Shown here: one piece after another, positions 29,149-40,740 of the stretch
Layout of the letters: each line of letters starts with the position of its first letter
Position numbering within the stretch: position 1 is the first letter of the stretch
From: Enterococcus canis NBRC 100695
GTDB lineage: Bacteria > Bacillota > Bacilli > Lactobacillales > Enterococcaceae
DNA length: 64,000 nucleotides
Assembly (NCBI RefSeq): GCF_001544375.1
Contig: NZ_BCQJ01000003.1
Location: 186,001 to 250,000, forward strand
Direction of reading: 5' to 3'
Notes under the pieces: model-generated
The model's database searches: none
What the model saw: the letters and a program-made list of their open reading frames with translations, nothing else
What the model was told of the DNA's origin: nothing
Program-made: the position numbers and the translations under genes

Positions 29149-31551
29149 GTCGCTCCTCTTATGGGGAGCGTGGATTGAAATGACCCAATAGGGTTTATAA
29201 TAAGAATGTAGATAAGTCGCTCCTCTTATGGGGAGCGTGGATTGAAATACACATGTAGTAGGCAATGGGCAAGTGATCCAAACGGTCGCTCCTCTTATGG
29301 GGAGCGTGGATTGAAATTTTCAACGAACGAACAGCTCAAACAATTACAGCTGTCGCTCCTCTTATGGGGAGCGTGGATTGAAATATTAGTTATACCACTT
29401 AATGAAAACATATCTGTTTGTCGCTCCTCTTATGGGGAGCGTGGATTGAAATATCAACTTGAAGAGTATCGCCTTGAATATCCTAATTGTCGCTCCTCTT
29501 ATGGGGAGCGTGGATTGAAATCGCTTTGAAAGATATTCTTATCTTAACAAGTGACAGTGTCGCTCCTCTTATGGGGAGCGTGGATTGAAATAGGGTATAT
29601 TGGTTGGGGGCTTGCAAAATTACTTGTCGCTCCTCTTATGGGGAGCGTGGATTGAAATAACACGTCAACGGTCTAAAACAAGTTTTAGCTGACGTCGCTC
29701 CTCTTATGGGGAGCGTGGATTGAAATCTGAAAAGGCAAAAATCTTAGATATTAGCAACGTGTCGCTCCTCTTATGGGGAGCGTGGATTGAAATGCAATAT
29801 TGCTGACACGGTTCGTCAGTAGCTTATCGTCGCTCCTCTTATGGGGAGCGTGGATTGAAATTTGAGTGGTTCGGGTTTTGGTGCAGGCACTGGGGTGTCG
29901 CTCCTCTTATGGGGAGCGTGGATTGAAATATTTCACGCCTCTTTTCGTAGTAAATCCAAATGGCGTCGCTCCTCTTATGGGGAGCGTGGATTGAAATAAC
30001 GGCTGAGTAGCTCCCCTCGATGTTGCCGTCGGTCGCTCCTCTTATGGGGAGCGTGGATTGAAATTTGTAACATACAAGTTTAGTGGGCTGATTAATTCGT
30101 CGCTCCTCTTATGGGGAGCGTGGATTGAAATGCCATGATTATTGACGTAAATGCCTTACGCTATAAGTCGCTCCTCTTATGGGGAGCGTGGATTGAAATA
30201 ATTGTCAGCTGATGTGATTATTAGTAAGTTTGAGTCGCTCCTCTTATGGGGAGCGTGGATTGAAATCTGTGTGCAAGTCCCCACCGTCCCACACTTTTGG
30301 CGTCGCTCCTCTTATGGGGAGCGTGGATTGAAATATATGCTTTAGGTGTTTATAACAAAAAAATTAGTGGTCGCTCCTCTTATGGGGAGCGTGGATTGAA
30401 ATATCACTAGTGGCATGAGTGGATCGTCAATATAGTCGTCGCTCCTCTTATGGGGAGCGTGGATTGAAATTTTGGTTTTCCATAACGATTCCTCCTATGA
30501 ATAGGTCGCTCCTCTTATGGGGAGCGTGGATTGAAATAATCTCTGAAAAAGCATAATGCTCCAGCAGAAGCAGTCGCTCCTCTTATGGGGAGCGTGGATT
30601 GAAATCGCACAAGCCTTATCCTCACGACCGCCGCTTTCGTGTCGCTCCTCTTATGGGGAGCGTGGATTGAAATCTCCCACTCTGTTAAATCGGTCGTTAA
30701 CCGAACAACGTCGCTCCTCTTATGGGGAGCGTGGATTGAAATTGATACCCACTATGCTACGGACTCCGTCATTCGTGTCGCTCCTCTTATGGGGAGCGTG
30801 GATTGAAATATTTTTCACTTGCCATTCGGCCATCGCACCAGCAGGTCGCTCCTCTTATGGGGAGCGTGGATTGAAATGAGAATTGGCGGATGAAGGGAAT
30901 ATCACTAAAAAGTCGCTCCTCTTATGGGGAGCGTGGATTGAAATAATCGCCTGTTCGAGTTCAGCTTCACGAGTTTTGGTCGCTCCTCTTATGGGGAGCG
31001 TGGATTGAAATTACCTAAAAAATGACGGAATTTATCAGCTAGGAAGTCGCTCCTCTTATGGGGAGCGTGGATTGAAATGTTTTTAAAAGGAGATTGGAAA
31101 TTACCATGGGAGGTCGCTCCTCTTATGGGGAGCGTGGATTGAAATATTTTTCAATATTTTCAGTTTCGACTCAGTAGTCGTCGCTCCTCTTATGGGGAGC
31201 GTGGATTGAAATAGATAGGCATAGACGTACGTATCGATTAATCCAACGTCGCTCCTCTTATGGGGAGCGTGGATTGAAATAGAAAGCTACTATGGAATAT
31301 CGTCAGGAAATGGATGTCGCTCCTCTTATGGGGAGCGTGGATTGAAATTGTAGGCGGCACTCACATAATGAAATACTACAGAAGTCGCTCCTCTTATGGG
31401 GAGCGTGGATTGAAATAACATCTCCAACGCGCCACCACTCAATGATTCTAGTCGCTCCTCTTATGGGGAGCGTGGATTGAAATAAACAATAACTCTAGAA
31501 TCATTCAACCACCTGCCCATCGCTCCTCATATGAGAACGATAGAAGTTCTT
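29149..31551 (+). CRISPR. CRISPR array 2 (type I-C, 35 spacers)
   Basis: 35 identical repeats of 33 nt plus a worn distal one (31519-31551), with 35 spacers of 34-37 nt. The repeat starts GTCGCTCCTCTTATGGGG and ends GCGTGGATTGAAAT. It differs from array 1 only in its middle third, keeping an 8-bp stem (CGCTCCTC/GGGGAGCG) with the G-T pair at another position. The worn repeat keeps only its first half, as expected at the end far from the leader. The array is read on the plus strand, away from cas3. Confidence 0.98.
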
Positions 31552-31755
31552 CATCGCAGGAATACCTATCGAGCTTAGATTTCCTCGTTGTACACTCGTG
31601 CTCTTTAGAAAGATAGCAAAAATACTCTTCAGTTATAAGAAAATCTACATACTCAAAATATTCTTTTAGACCTTTCCAGTAAAATCACGAAAAGACTTCT
31701 TCTTACCATACTCATTAGTGCTAGTATTGGTGCTACTTTCATTTTGACGAATTAG

Positions 31756-31794
31756 AAAAAGCTAGGAATACCTATGTATCAGCATTCCTAGCTT
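31756..31794 (-). terminator. Terminator of the suf operon
   Basis: Stem AAGCTAGGAAT/ATTCCTAGCTT followed in minus-strand sense by a T run, 12 nt after the sufB stop. Confidence 0.85.
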
Positions 31795-31805
31795 ATTTTT
31801 CTCTA

Positions 31806-33197
31806 TTACCCCACAGACCCTTCCATTTCATAACTAATCAAACGATTTAGTTCAACGGCGTATTCCATAGGTAATTCTTTGGTAAATGGTTCCACAAAGC
31901 CCATGACGATCATTTCAGTTGCTTCTGATTCGGTCAGGCCGCGGCTCATTAGGTAGTAAAGTTGTTCTTCAGAGATCTTGGAGACTTTGGCTTCGTGTTC
32001 AAGGGACACTTGGCTATTGTGGATCTCATTGAATGGGATGGTATCGGATTTTGATAGTTCATCCATGATAATGGTATCGCACTCGATGTGGGAGATGGAG
32101 CCGGCACTATCTTTGGCAAAGGTGACTTGGCCGCGATAGTTGACTTCTCCGCCGTCTTTTGAGATTGATTTTGAGACGATTGAGCTGGAAGTGTTGGGTG
32201 CGTTATGAATCATTTTGGCACCGGTATCTTGGATTTGATTAGCACCAGCGAAGGCGATTGATAACATGGTACCGCGTGCGCCTTTGCCGTCCAAATATAC
32301 ACTTGGATATTTCATAGTCGTTTTAGCACCAAGGTTGCCGTCAATCCATTCGACTGTTGCGCCTTCATAGGCTTTGGCACGTTTGGTTACCAAATTGTAA
32401 ACATTGTCTGACCAGTTTTGAATGGTGGTATAACGGCAATAGGCATCTTTACGAGTGTAGATTTCCACGATGGCCGCGTGCAAACTATTGCTGGAATAGG
32501 TTGGTGCGGTACAGCCTTCAACATAGTGAACGCTGGCGCCTTCATCAACAATGATTAATGTCCGTTCAAACTGACCGGTATTTTCAGCGTTGATTCGGAA
32601 ATAAGTTTGTAATGGTACGTCTACTTTGACCCCTTTTGGTACATAAATAAAGGTTCCGCCTGACCAAACAGCTGAGTTTAGGGCGGCTAACTTGTTGTCT
32701 GTTGGTGGTACGAGTTTTGAGAAATATTCTTTAAAGAGTTCTGGATACTCCTTCAAGGCAGAATCGGTATCGGTAAAAACGATGCCTAATTTTTCAAACT
32801 CTTCTTTCATATTGTGGTAGACAACTTCTGATTCATATTGGGCTGAAGCGCCGGCTAAGTATGCTCGTTCGGCTTCAGGGATGCCAATTTTTTCAAAGGT
32901 TTCTTTGATTTTATCAGGTACATCATCCCAATCGCGGGCAGGACGGTCGCTTGGTTTTTGATAATACTTAATGGCATTGAAATCAATGTCTGATAGATCT
33001 GGTCCCCAAGTTTGCATTGGCATCTTGTTAAAGGTTTCCAATGATTTTAAGCGGAATTCTAACATCCATTCTGGTTCGCCTTTGACTCGTGAGATCTCAC
33101 GTACGACTTCTTCTGTCAGGCCTTCGCCGGTACTAAAGACTGGCTCTACATCATCGTGAAAGCCAAATTTATATTCTTCTAATTCTGGTACACCCAT
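31806..33197 (-). CDS. sufB: Fe-S cluster assembly scaffold SufB
   Basis: 463 residues, full length. Family segments seen: [20 protein letters not shown], the beta-helix core with [19 protein letters not shown] (scaffold Cys) and the C-terminal [20 protein letters not shown] shared with SufD. With SufC and SufD it forms the complex on which Fe-S clusters are built from SufS/SufU sulfur. It is last in sufC-sufD-sufS-sufU-sufB, the usual Firmicutes order. Start ATG follows AAGGAG. Confidence 0.96.
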   Translation of the reverse strand: MGVPELEEYKFGFHDDVEPVFSTGEGLTEEVVREISRVKGEPEWMLEFRLKSLETFNKMPMQTWGPDLSDIDFNAIKYYQKPSDRPARDWDDVPDKIKETFEKIGIPEAERAYLAGASAQYESEVVYHNMKEEFEKLGIVFTDTDSALKEYPELFKEYFSKLVPPTDNKLAALNSAVWSGGTFIYVPKGVKVDVPLQTYFRINAENTGQFERTLIIVDEGASVHYVEGCTAPTYSSNSLHAAIVEIYTRKDAYCRYTTIQNWSDNVYNLVTKRAKAYEGATVEWIDGNLGAKTTMKYPSVYLDGKGARGTMLSIAFAGANQIQDTGAKMIHNAPNTSSSIVSKSISKDGGEVNYRGQVTFAKDSAGSISHIECDTIIMDELSKSDTIPFNEIHNSQVSLEHEAKVSKISEEQLYYLMSRGLTESEATEMIVMGFVEPFTKELPMEYAVELNRLISYEMEGSVG

Positions 33198-33210
33198 GGT
33201 CTCACGCTCC

Positions 33211-36180
<2,970 letters not shown>

Positions 36181-36194
36181 GCACCTTGACCTCC

Positions 36195-36968
36195 TTACGC
36201 TTCTTCTTCTTTGTAGTCGATTCCTAATTCTTTACTGATACCGGCATAACCTTCTGCCTCTAAGCGTTTCGCCAAATCAGCATTGCCTGTCATAACCACC
36301 CGACCGTCCATCATGATATGCACTACATCAGGAGTGATATAGTTCAGTAAACGTTGGTAATGAGTAATGATTAGGGAACCAAATTGGTCGCCCCGCATTT
36401 CATTGACCCCTTTAGCTACAACTTTCAAAGCATCGATATCTAGCCCAGAATCAATTTCATCGAGTATCGCAAAGGTTGGTTCTAACATCAGTAATTGCAG
36501 GATTTCATTTCGTTTCTTTTCGCCACCAGAAAAGCCTTCATTTAAATAGCGTTCTGCCATTTCTTCCGGCATATTCAAAAGCGCCATTTTTTCGTCTAAT
36601 TTTTTCAAGAATTGCATCACGGAGATTTTGTCATCTTCGTCCCGCTTAGCATTGATGGCTGCCCGCATAAATTCGGCATTGGTGATACCAGGAATCTCAC
36701 TTGGGTATTGCATTGCTAGGAAAAGACCCGCACGCGCCCGTTCATCGACTTCCCATTCTAGGATGTTTTCGCCGTCCAGCAAAATTTCGCCTTCTGTTAC
36801 TTCATAATTAGGATTCCCCATAATGGCAGCCGAAAGGGTTGATTTCCCGGTTCCGTTAGGTCCCATGATGGCGTGGATCTCGCCAGTTTCCATTTTTAAG
36901 TCGACCCCTTTTAGGATCTCTTTATCTTCGATCGAAACATGTAGATTTTTGATTTCTAAAACGGACAT
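36195..36968 (-). CDS. sufC: Fe-S assembly ATPase SufC
   Basis: 257-residue ABC-type ATPase. Walker A GPNGTGKST, signature FSGGEKKRNEI, Walker B FAILDEIDSGLD and the H-loop ITHYQRLL are intact. Energises SufB/SufD in cluster assembly. First gene of the operon, with GGAGGGAA before the ATG and a good promoter upstream. Confidence 0.96.
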   Translation of the reverse strand: MSVLEIKNLHVSIEDKEILKGVDLKMETGEIHAIMGPNGTGKSTLSAAIMGNPNYEVTEGEILLDGENILEWEVDERARAGLFLAMQYPSEIPGITNAEFMRAAINAKRDEDDKISVMQFLKKLDEKMALLNMPEEMAERYLNEGFSGGEKKRNEILQLLMLEPTFAILDEIDSGLDIDALKVVAKGVNEMRGDQFGSLIITHYQRLLNYITPDVVHIMMDGRVVMTGNADLAKRLEAEGYAGISKELGIDYKEEEA

Positions 36969-37014
36969 GTATGATTCCCTCCAACTTGATTTTTGATAGA
37001 TACTTTTCCTACCT

Positions 37015-37043
37015 ATTTTAGACTAATTGAGAATGAAATTCAA
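37015..37043 (-). promoter_or_regulatory. suf operon promoter
   Basis: Minus-strand -35 TTGAAT (37043-37038) and -10 TAAAAT (37020-37015) with a 17-nt spacer, about 50 nt upstream of the sufC start. Confidence 0.62.
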
Positions 37044-37239
37044 ACGAGTCTGCCTGTTTTTTACGAAATTTAGCGCTTTTCCTTATAAAATCGTATCCGC
37101 ACTGTTTATAATCGCTATAAAATAAGATTTTCTCTTATTCTCTTATTTTTTTCGAAATAACTGACCTGTTTTTTCATATAAGCTTCCTTTTTCATACTTT
37201 TTTCCCACTTCCTTTTCTTGATTTAATCGGCTTATTAAC

Positions 37240-37273
37240 GTCAAAAGTTACCACTTTAGTGTCAACTTTTGAC
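37240..37273. repeat. Nested 34-bp palindrome
   Basis: Outer arms GTCAAAAGTT and AACTTTTGAC, inner arms CACT and AGTG, separated by 2-nt mismatches. No T tail follows, so a regulator site is more likely than a terminator. Confidence 0.6.
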
Positions 37274-37381
37274 AAAAAGCGACCCTTATCATTTCTCAAA
37301 AAACGCTTTCTGTCGTATGCTTTTAGTAGGGATAGATTATAACGTTGTTGTTGTCGTTGGATTTATCTGGTTCATTCGTCC

Positions 37382-37403
37382 TAATTAGGTATAGACCTAA
37401 TTA
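37382..37403 (+). repeat. 9-bp hairpin in the gls operon leader
   Basis: TAATTAGGT and ACCTAATTA around ATAG, ending 10 nt before AAAGGAG of the first gene. It could be an operator or an RNA stem affecting translation. Confidence 0.5.
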
Positions 37404-37427
37404 AATAAATACAAAGGAGTGTTGAAG

Positions 37428-37670
37428 ATGGGCTTTATTTGGTCATTGATCGTAGGTGGTGTCATTGGCGCAATTGCAGGTGCTATTACTAGTAAAGGTG
37501 CCTCTATGGGAATTATCGCCAACATCATTGCAGGTTTAGTTGGTTCTGCAATTGGGCAAGCGCTTTTGGGTAGCTGGGGACCATCTCTAGCAGGTATGGC
37601 TTTGGTTCCTTCAATTGCAGGTGCTGTCATTCTGGTCGCTGTTGTTTCTTTCTTCTTAGGTAAGAAATAG
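37428..37670 (+). CDS. GlsB/YeaQ/YmgE-family membrane protein
   Basis: 80 residues from the ATG at 37428, chosen for AAAGGAG 8 nt upstream. Three glycine-rich hydrophobic helices (GVIGAIAGAITSKGASMGI, IAGLVGSAIGQALLG, then a C-terminal helix ending FFLGKK) identify the transglycosylase-associated/GlsB family. Members are stress-linked membrane proteins of unknown biochemistry. It opens the operon with amaP, a DUF2273 gene and gls24. Confidence 0.85.
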   Translation: MGFIWSLIVGGVIGAIAGAITSKGASMGIIANIIAGLVGSAIGQALLGSWGPSLAGMALVPSIAGAVILVAVVSFFLGKK

Positions 37671-37697
37671 CCAACCACTCTAGGAAGGAGGGTCTTT

Positions 37698-38261
37698 ATG
37701 CGGAAAAGTACCAAGATCCTTTTGATACTAGGCTTGATTTTACTTTTCTTTCCGCTCTTTTTTACCTTGATTGAAAATCAGGCAGCAGGCTCCGCTAGCT
37801 TACACTTTATGTCATTAGGTGAATATCCGCTAGTTGGTCGCTGGATGCCGACTTTTCTCTTTTGGACTAGCGTTGGCTTTATGATTTTACTAGTGGTTGG
37901 CATCTTTATCATCCTATTTTTCCCGAAAGCGGAAAGTGAACTAGTATTGGAGAAAGAAAATGGTCGCTTAGTTATTCAACGGAAGGCATTGGAAAATTTT
38001 GTATTGCAGACAGTGAAAGAGGAACCGTTTATTGCGGATCCTAATGTAAAAGTCAAATTTAAGAAAAATCGCATCAAAGTACTGGTCAGCGGTAAAATGC
38101 GAAAGGTGTTCCAACTAACCGATCGCCAAGAAGAACTGACTGGTGCTATCCAAAAAAACATCGCCATGCTGATGGGAACCAAAGAAAATATTCTGACAGA
38201 AGTTACCTTTAAGGACTTCAATCATGAAAAACGGAATCCGCAGCAGCCACGGGTCGAATAA
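37698..38261 (+). CDS. amaP: Alkaline shock membrane anchor AmaP
   Basis: 187 residues: two N-terminal membrane helices (about 7-25 and 54-74) and a cytoplasmic domain beginning near residue 80. In staphylococci AmaP holds Asp23 at the membrane; gene order here (amaP, DUF2273, asp23/gls24) is the same. Strong GGAAGGAGGG before the ATG. Confidence 0.86.
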   Translation: MRKSTKILLILGLILLFFPLFFTLIENQAAGSASLHFMSLGEYPLVGRWMPTFLFWTSVGFMILLVVGIFIILFFPKAESELVLEKENGRLVIQRKALENFVLQTVKEEPFIADPNVKVKFKKNRIKVLVSGKMRKVFQLTDRQEELTGAIQKNIAMLMGTKENILTEVTFKDFNHEKRNPQQPRVE

Positions 38262-38274
38262 GGAGGAACAGCCA

Positions 38275-38460
38275 GTGAAGGAGCTATGGATACTCTATAA
38301 ATATCCGATCATTTTTGGTGGAATCGGCTTGCTATTGGCAATTCTTCTGATTACGGTCGGCTTTTTGAAAACGATGTTGTTAATTATCTTTACGTTGTTA
38401 GGTGCATATTTAGGCTTCTATCTGCATTCGATCGGCTTTTTTGATCAATTTCGCAGATAA
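38275..38460 (+). CDS. DUF2273 small membrane protein
   Basis: 61 residues from GTG 38275. AAGGAGG overlaps the amaP stop and sits 8 nt upstream; an earlier in-frame ATG (38224) lies inside amaP without a ribosome site. Two hydrophobic segments (YPIIFGGIGLLLAILLITVG and MLLIIFTLLGAYLGFYL) fill most of the chain. DUF2273 proteins are constant companions of AmaP and Asp23, with no known activity. Confidence 0.83.
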   Translation: MKELWILYKYPIIFGGIGLLLAILLITVGFLKTMLLIIFTLLGAYLGFYLHSIGFFDQFRR

Positions 38461-38493
38461 AAATAAAACTACTATTTTTAGGAGGAACTTGTA

Positions 38494-39099
38494 ATGGAAA
38501 ACAAAGACATGATGAAACAACCGACACCCCCAACTCCGCCAACACCAGACAAAGGTCCTAAACCACCAGTAAACAGTATCAAAGGCGATTTGACCTTCGA
38601 TGATAAAGTCATTCAAAAAATCGTAGGTATCGCCCTAGAAGAAATTGATGGTTTATTAACAGTAGACGGCGGCTTCTTCTCCAACCTAGCTGGCAAATTA
38701 GTAAATACCGATAATGTTACTTCTGGTATCGATGTAGAAGTTGGTAAAAAGCAAGTAGCAGTCGACTTGGATATCGTAGCCGAATATGGCAAAGATATTA
38801 CGAATATTTATGATCGTATTAAAGAAGTAATTGCTCGAGAAGTTAAAAAAATGACCGGCTTGGATGTCATCGAAGTCAATGTCAACGTGGTGGATGTTAA
38901 GACGAAGGAACAGCATGAAGAAGACTCAGTAACCGTACAAGACCGAGTATCTGATGCGGCTGAAGCCACTGGTGAGTTTGCATCGCGTCAAACAGATAAA
39001 GCCAAAAGCGCAATGAATAAAGCTGGAAACAAAATCAGCGATTCTGCGGATGATGTGAAACAAGACATCAACGAAGCGCGGGAACCACGCGTACAATAA
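38494..39099 (+). CDS. gls24: Asp23/Gls24 envelope stress protein
   Basis: 201 residues. The Asp23/Gls24 domain (about 25-150) contains GDLTFDDKVIQKIVGIALEE and YGKDITNIYDRIKEVI. It is followed by a charged tail of about 50 residues rich in Lys, Asp and Ala. Gls24 proteins are abundant stress-response and virulence-linked proteins of enterococci. A Pro-rich start (PTPPTPPTPDKGPKPP) precedes the domain. Strong AGGAGG; last gene of the operon with its own terminator. Confidence 0.9.
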   Translation: MENKDMMKQPTPPTPPTPDKGPKPPVNSIKGDLTFDDKVIQKIVGIALEEIDGLLTVDGGFFSNLAGKLVNTDNVTSGIDVEVGKKQVAVDLDIVAEYGKDITNIYDRIKEVIAREVKKMTGLDVIEVNVNVVDVKTKEQHEEDSVTVQDRVSDAAEATGEFASRQTDKAKSAMNKAGNKISDSADDVKQDINEAREPRVQ

Positions 39100-39104
39100 G
39101 CCGA

Positions 39105-39138
39105 AAAAGACACGAACTTTAACGAGTTCGTGTCTTTT
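39105..39138. terminator. Bidirectional terminator gls24/metQ
   Basis: AAAAGACACGAACT and its complement with a short TTAACG loop. The A run on the left and T run on the right allow it to serve both convergent operons. Confidence 0.88.
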
Positions 39139-39184
39139 CTGATTGATTGACATCAGGTCATCCTCGATGCTTATTTTTTTACGT

Positions 39185-40039
39185 TTATTCTGCGTTGGCA
39201 GCCACAGGTTTCACTGAGCCATCCCATTTATTCAAGATCCAATCTTGCACGTCTTTTTCATGTAAGACTTCAATCAATTTCTTGATGCTGTCTTTATCTT
39301 TATCCTCTGTACGTACGGCAATCACATTGGCATAAGGTGAGTTGTCTTTTTCCAACAGAACAGAATCTTTTGTTGGATTCAAGCCAGCGCCGTAAGCAAA
39401 GTTAGCATTGATGGCAATCAAATCTGCTTCATCATTGGCATAGGCAGTTGCTAAAATATTAGGATCAATATCATGTTTGAAGGTCAAGTTTTTCGGATTT
39501 TCAGCAATATCATCAAACGTCGCTGTTTCCAATTCTACCCCGTCTTTGACTTTGACAAGTCCAGCGTCTTGTAGGATAGTAATAATCCGGCCCCAGTCTG
39601 ATTCAGAGTTCGAGGTTAAGATAGTGGCGCCGTCCTTCAAGTCTTTGATATCATCAATGCGTTTTGAGTAAAGGCCCATTGGTTCGATATGAATGGCGCC
39701 AGCATTGGTGAAGTCGTAGCCATTATCTTTGATTTGTTTGTTCAAGTAAGGAATATGTTGGAAATAGTTTGCATCGATTTCGCCATCTGCCAAAGCTTTA
39801 TTAGGCAAAATGTAGTCATCAAATGGTACGACTTGTAAATCAATGCCTTCTTCTTTCAGTAATGGCTTCACGTGCTCTAAAATCTCCCCGTGGGGTGTTG
39901 GTGATGCGCCGACTTTTAAGACAGTCAAGTCACCACTCTCCGCAGCTTTACTACTATCTGTCGTGTCGCCGCTACCGCCACAGGCAGCTAAGCCAAGTGT
40001 CAACAAAGCAATTGTTGCAAATCCAAATAATTTTTTCAT
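39185..40039 (-). CDS. metQ: Methionine-binding lipoprotein MetQ
   Basis: 284 residues. Lipoprotein signal with lipobox LAAC (Cys20) after a hydrophobic stretch. NlpA-family binding protein: KVGASPTPHGEILEHVKP, DDYILPNKALADGEIDANYF and the conserved end region QDWILNKWDGSVKP. Delivers methionine to MetN/MetI. Last gene of a T-box-controlled operon. Confidence 0.93.
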   Translation of the reverse strand: MKKLFGFATIALLTLGLAACGGSGDTTDSSKAAESGDLTVLKVGASPTPHGEILEHVKPLLKEEGIDLQVVPFDDYILPNKALADGEIDANYFQHIPYLNKQIKDNGYDFTNAGAIHIEPMGLYSKRIDDIKDLKDGATILTSNSESDWGRIITILQDAGLVKVKDGVELETATFDDIAENPKNLTFKHDIDPNILATAYANDEADLIAINANFAYGAGLNPTKDSVLLEKDNSPYANVIAVRTEDKDKDSIKKLIEVLHEKDVQDWILNKWDGSVKPVAANAE

Positions 40040-40053
40040 CCTTTTTTCTCCCC

Positions 40054-40740
40054 TTATCGTTTATCTGTTTTGCGTGTCAGCGCGTCACCAACGCCCTGCA
40101 CGATGAACACAATGATTAAAATAAAGACTGTTGCGACTAACGTCGTGGTGTAGTTGCCACGTTGATAGCCTTCTTGCCAAGCAACCGCGCCTAAGCCGCC
40201 AGCTCCAATAGCTCCTGCCATGGCGGTAAAGCCAATCATGGAGATGGTGGTAACGGTAATACCCGAAATCAAGGCTGGTACGCTTTCTGGAATCAAGACC
40301 TTCAAAATAATCTCCCAGTAACTGGCTCCCATCGATTCTGCTGCCTCAATGACACCCGCATCCACTTCACGAAAAGCAATTTCTACTAGTCGAGCATAAA
40401 AGGGTGCTGCCGATAAGACTAGCGCTGGCACGGCTGCTTTGGCTCCTAAGAAGGTACCTAGTAATATTTTGGTAAACGGAATAATCAAGACCAGTAGGAT
40501 AATAAATGGTGTTGAGCGAAAAACATTGCTGATAATGGACACAATACCGTATAAAATTTTGGCATATGGTTTTTGTTTACGGCCCACGGTATAAAGAATC
40601 AGGCCTAAAATCAGACCAATCACAATTACTAGGACCATTGAAACCACCGTCATAAAAAGCGTATCCACAATCGCTTGCTTCATATTGTCCATGTTGACTT
40701 GACTAAAGTTGAAATAAGTTTCCATGATCCCTTTATCCAC
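40054..40740 (-). CDS. metI: Methionine ABC transporter permease MetI
   Basis: 228 residues with five hydrophobic segments and the permease EAA loop (EAAESMGASYWEIILKVLIP). The start is GTG 40740, overlapping the metN stop: GGAGGTGATC inside metN lies 8-9 nt upstream. A later ATG (40725) has a poorer site. Confidence 0.93.
   Translation of the reverse strand: MDKGIMETYFNFSQVNMDNMKQAIVDTLFMTVVSMVLVIVIGLILGLILYTVGRKQKPYAKILYGIVSIISNVFRSTPFIILLVLIIPFTKILLGTFLGAKAAVPALVLSAAPFYARLVEIAFREVDAGVIEAAESMGASYWEIILKVLIPESVPALISGITVTTISMIGFTAMAGAIGAGGLGAVAWQEGYQRGNYTTTLVATVFILIIVFIVQGVGDALTRKTDKR

Larger units (their letters stand above)
37044..37427. other. Control region between suf and the gls operon
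   Basis: No gene. It holds the 5' side of the suf promoter region, a 34-bp nested palindrome at 37240-37273 and a hairpin at 37382-37403 just before the ribosome site of the first gls operon gene. I could not place a confident plus-strand promoter. Confidence 0.55.

Noticed and set aside
29242-30879. Open frames with RSSYGERGLK repeats
   Set aside because: They are translations of array 2 repeats, not genes.
18035-31551. Second CRISPR-Cas type or cas6
   Set aside because: All seven cas genes belong to type I-C; no cas6, cas9 or cas10 frame is present between the arrays.
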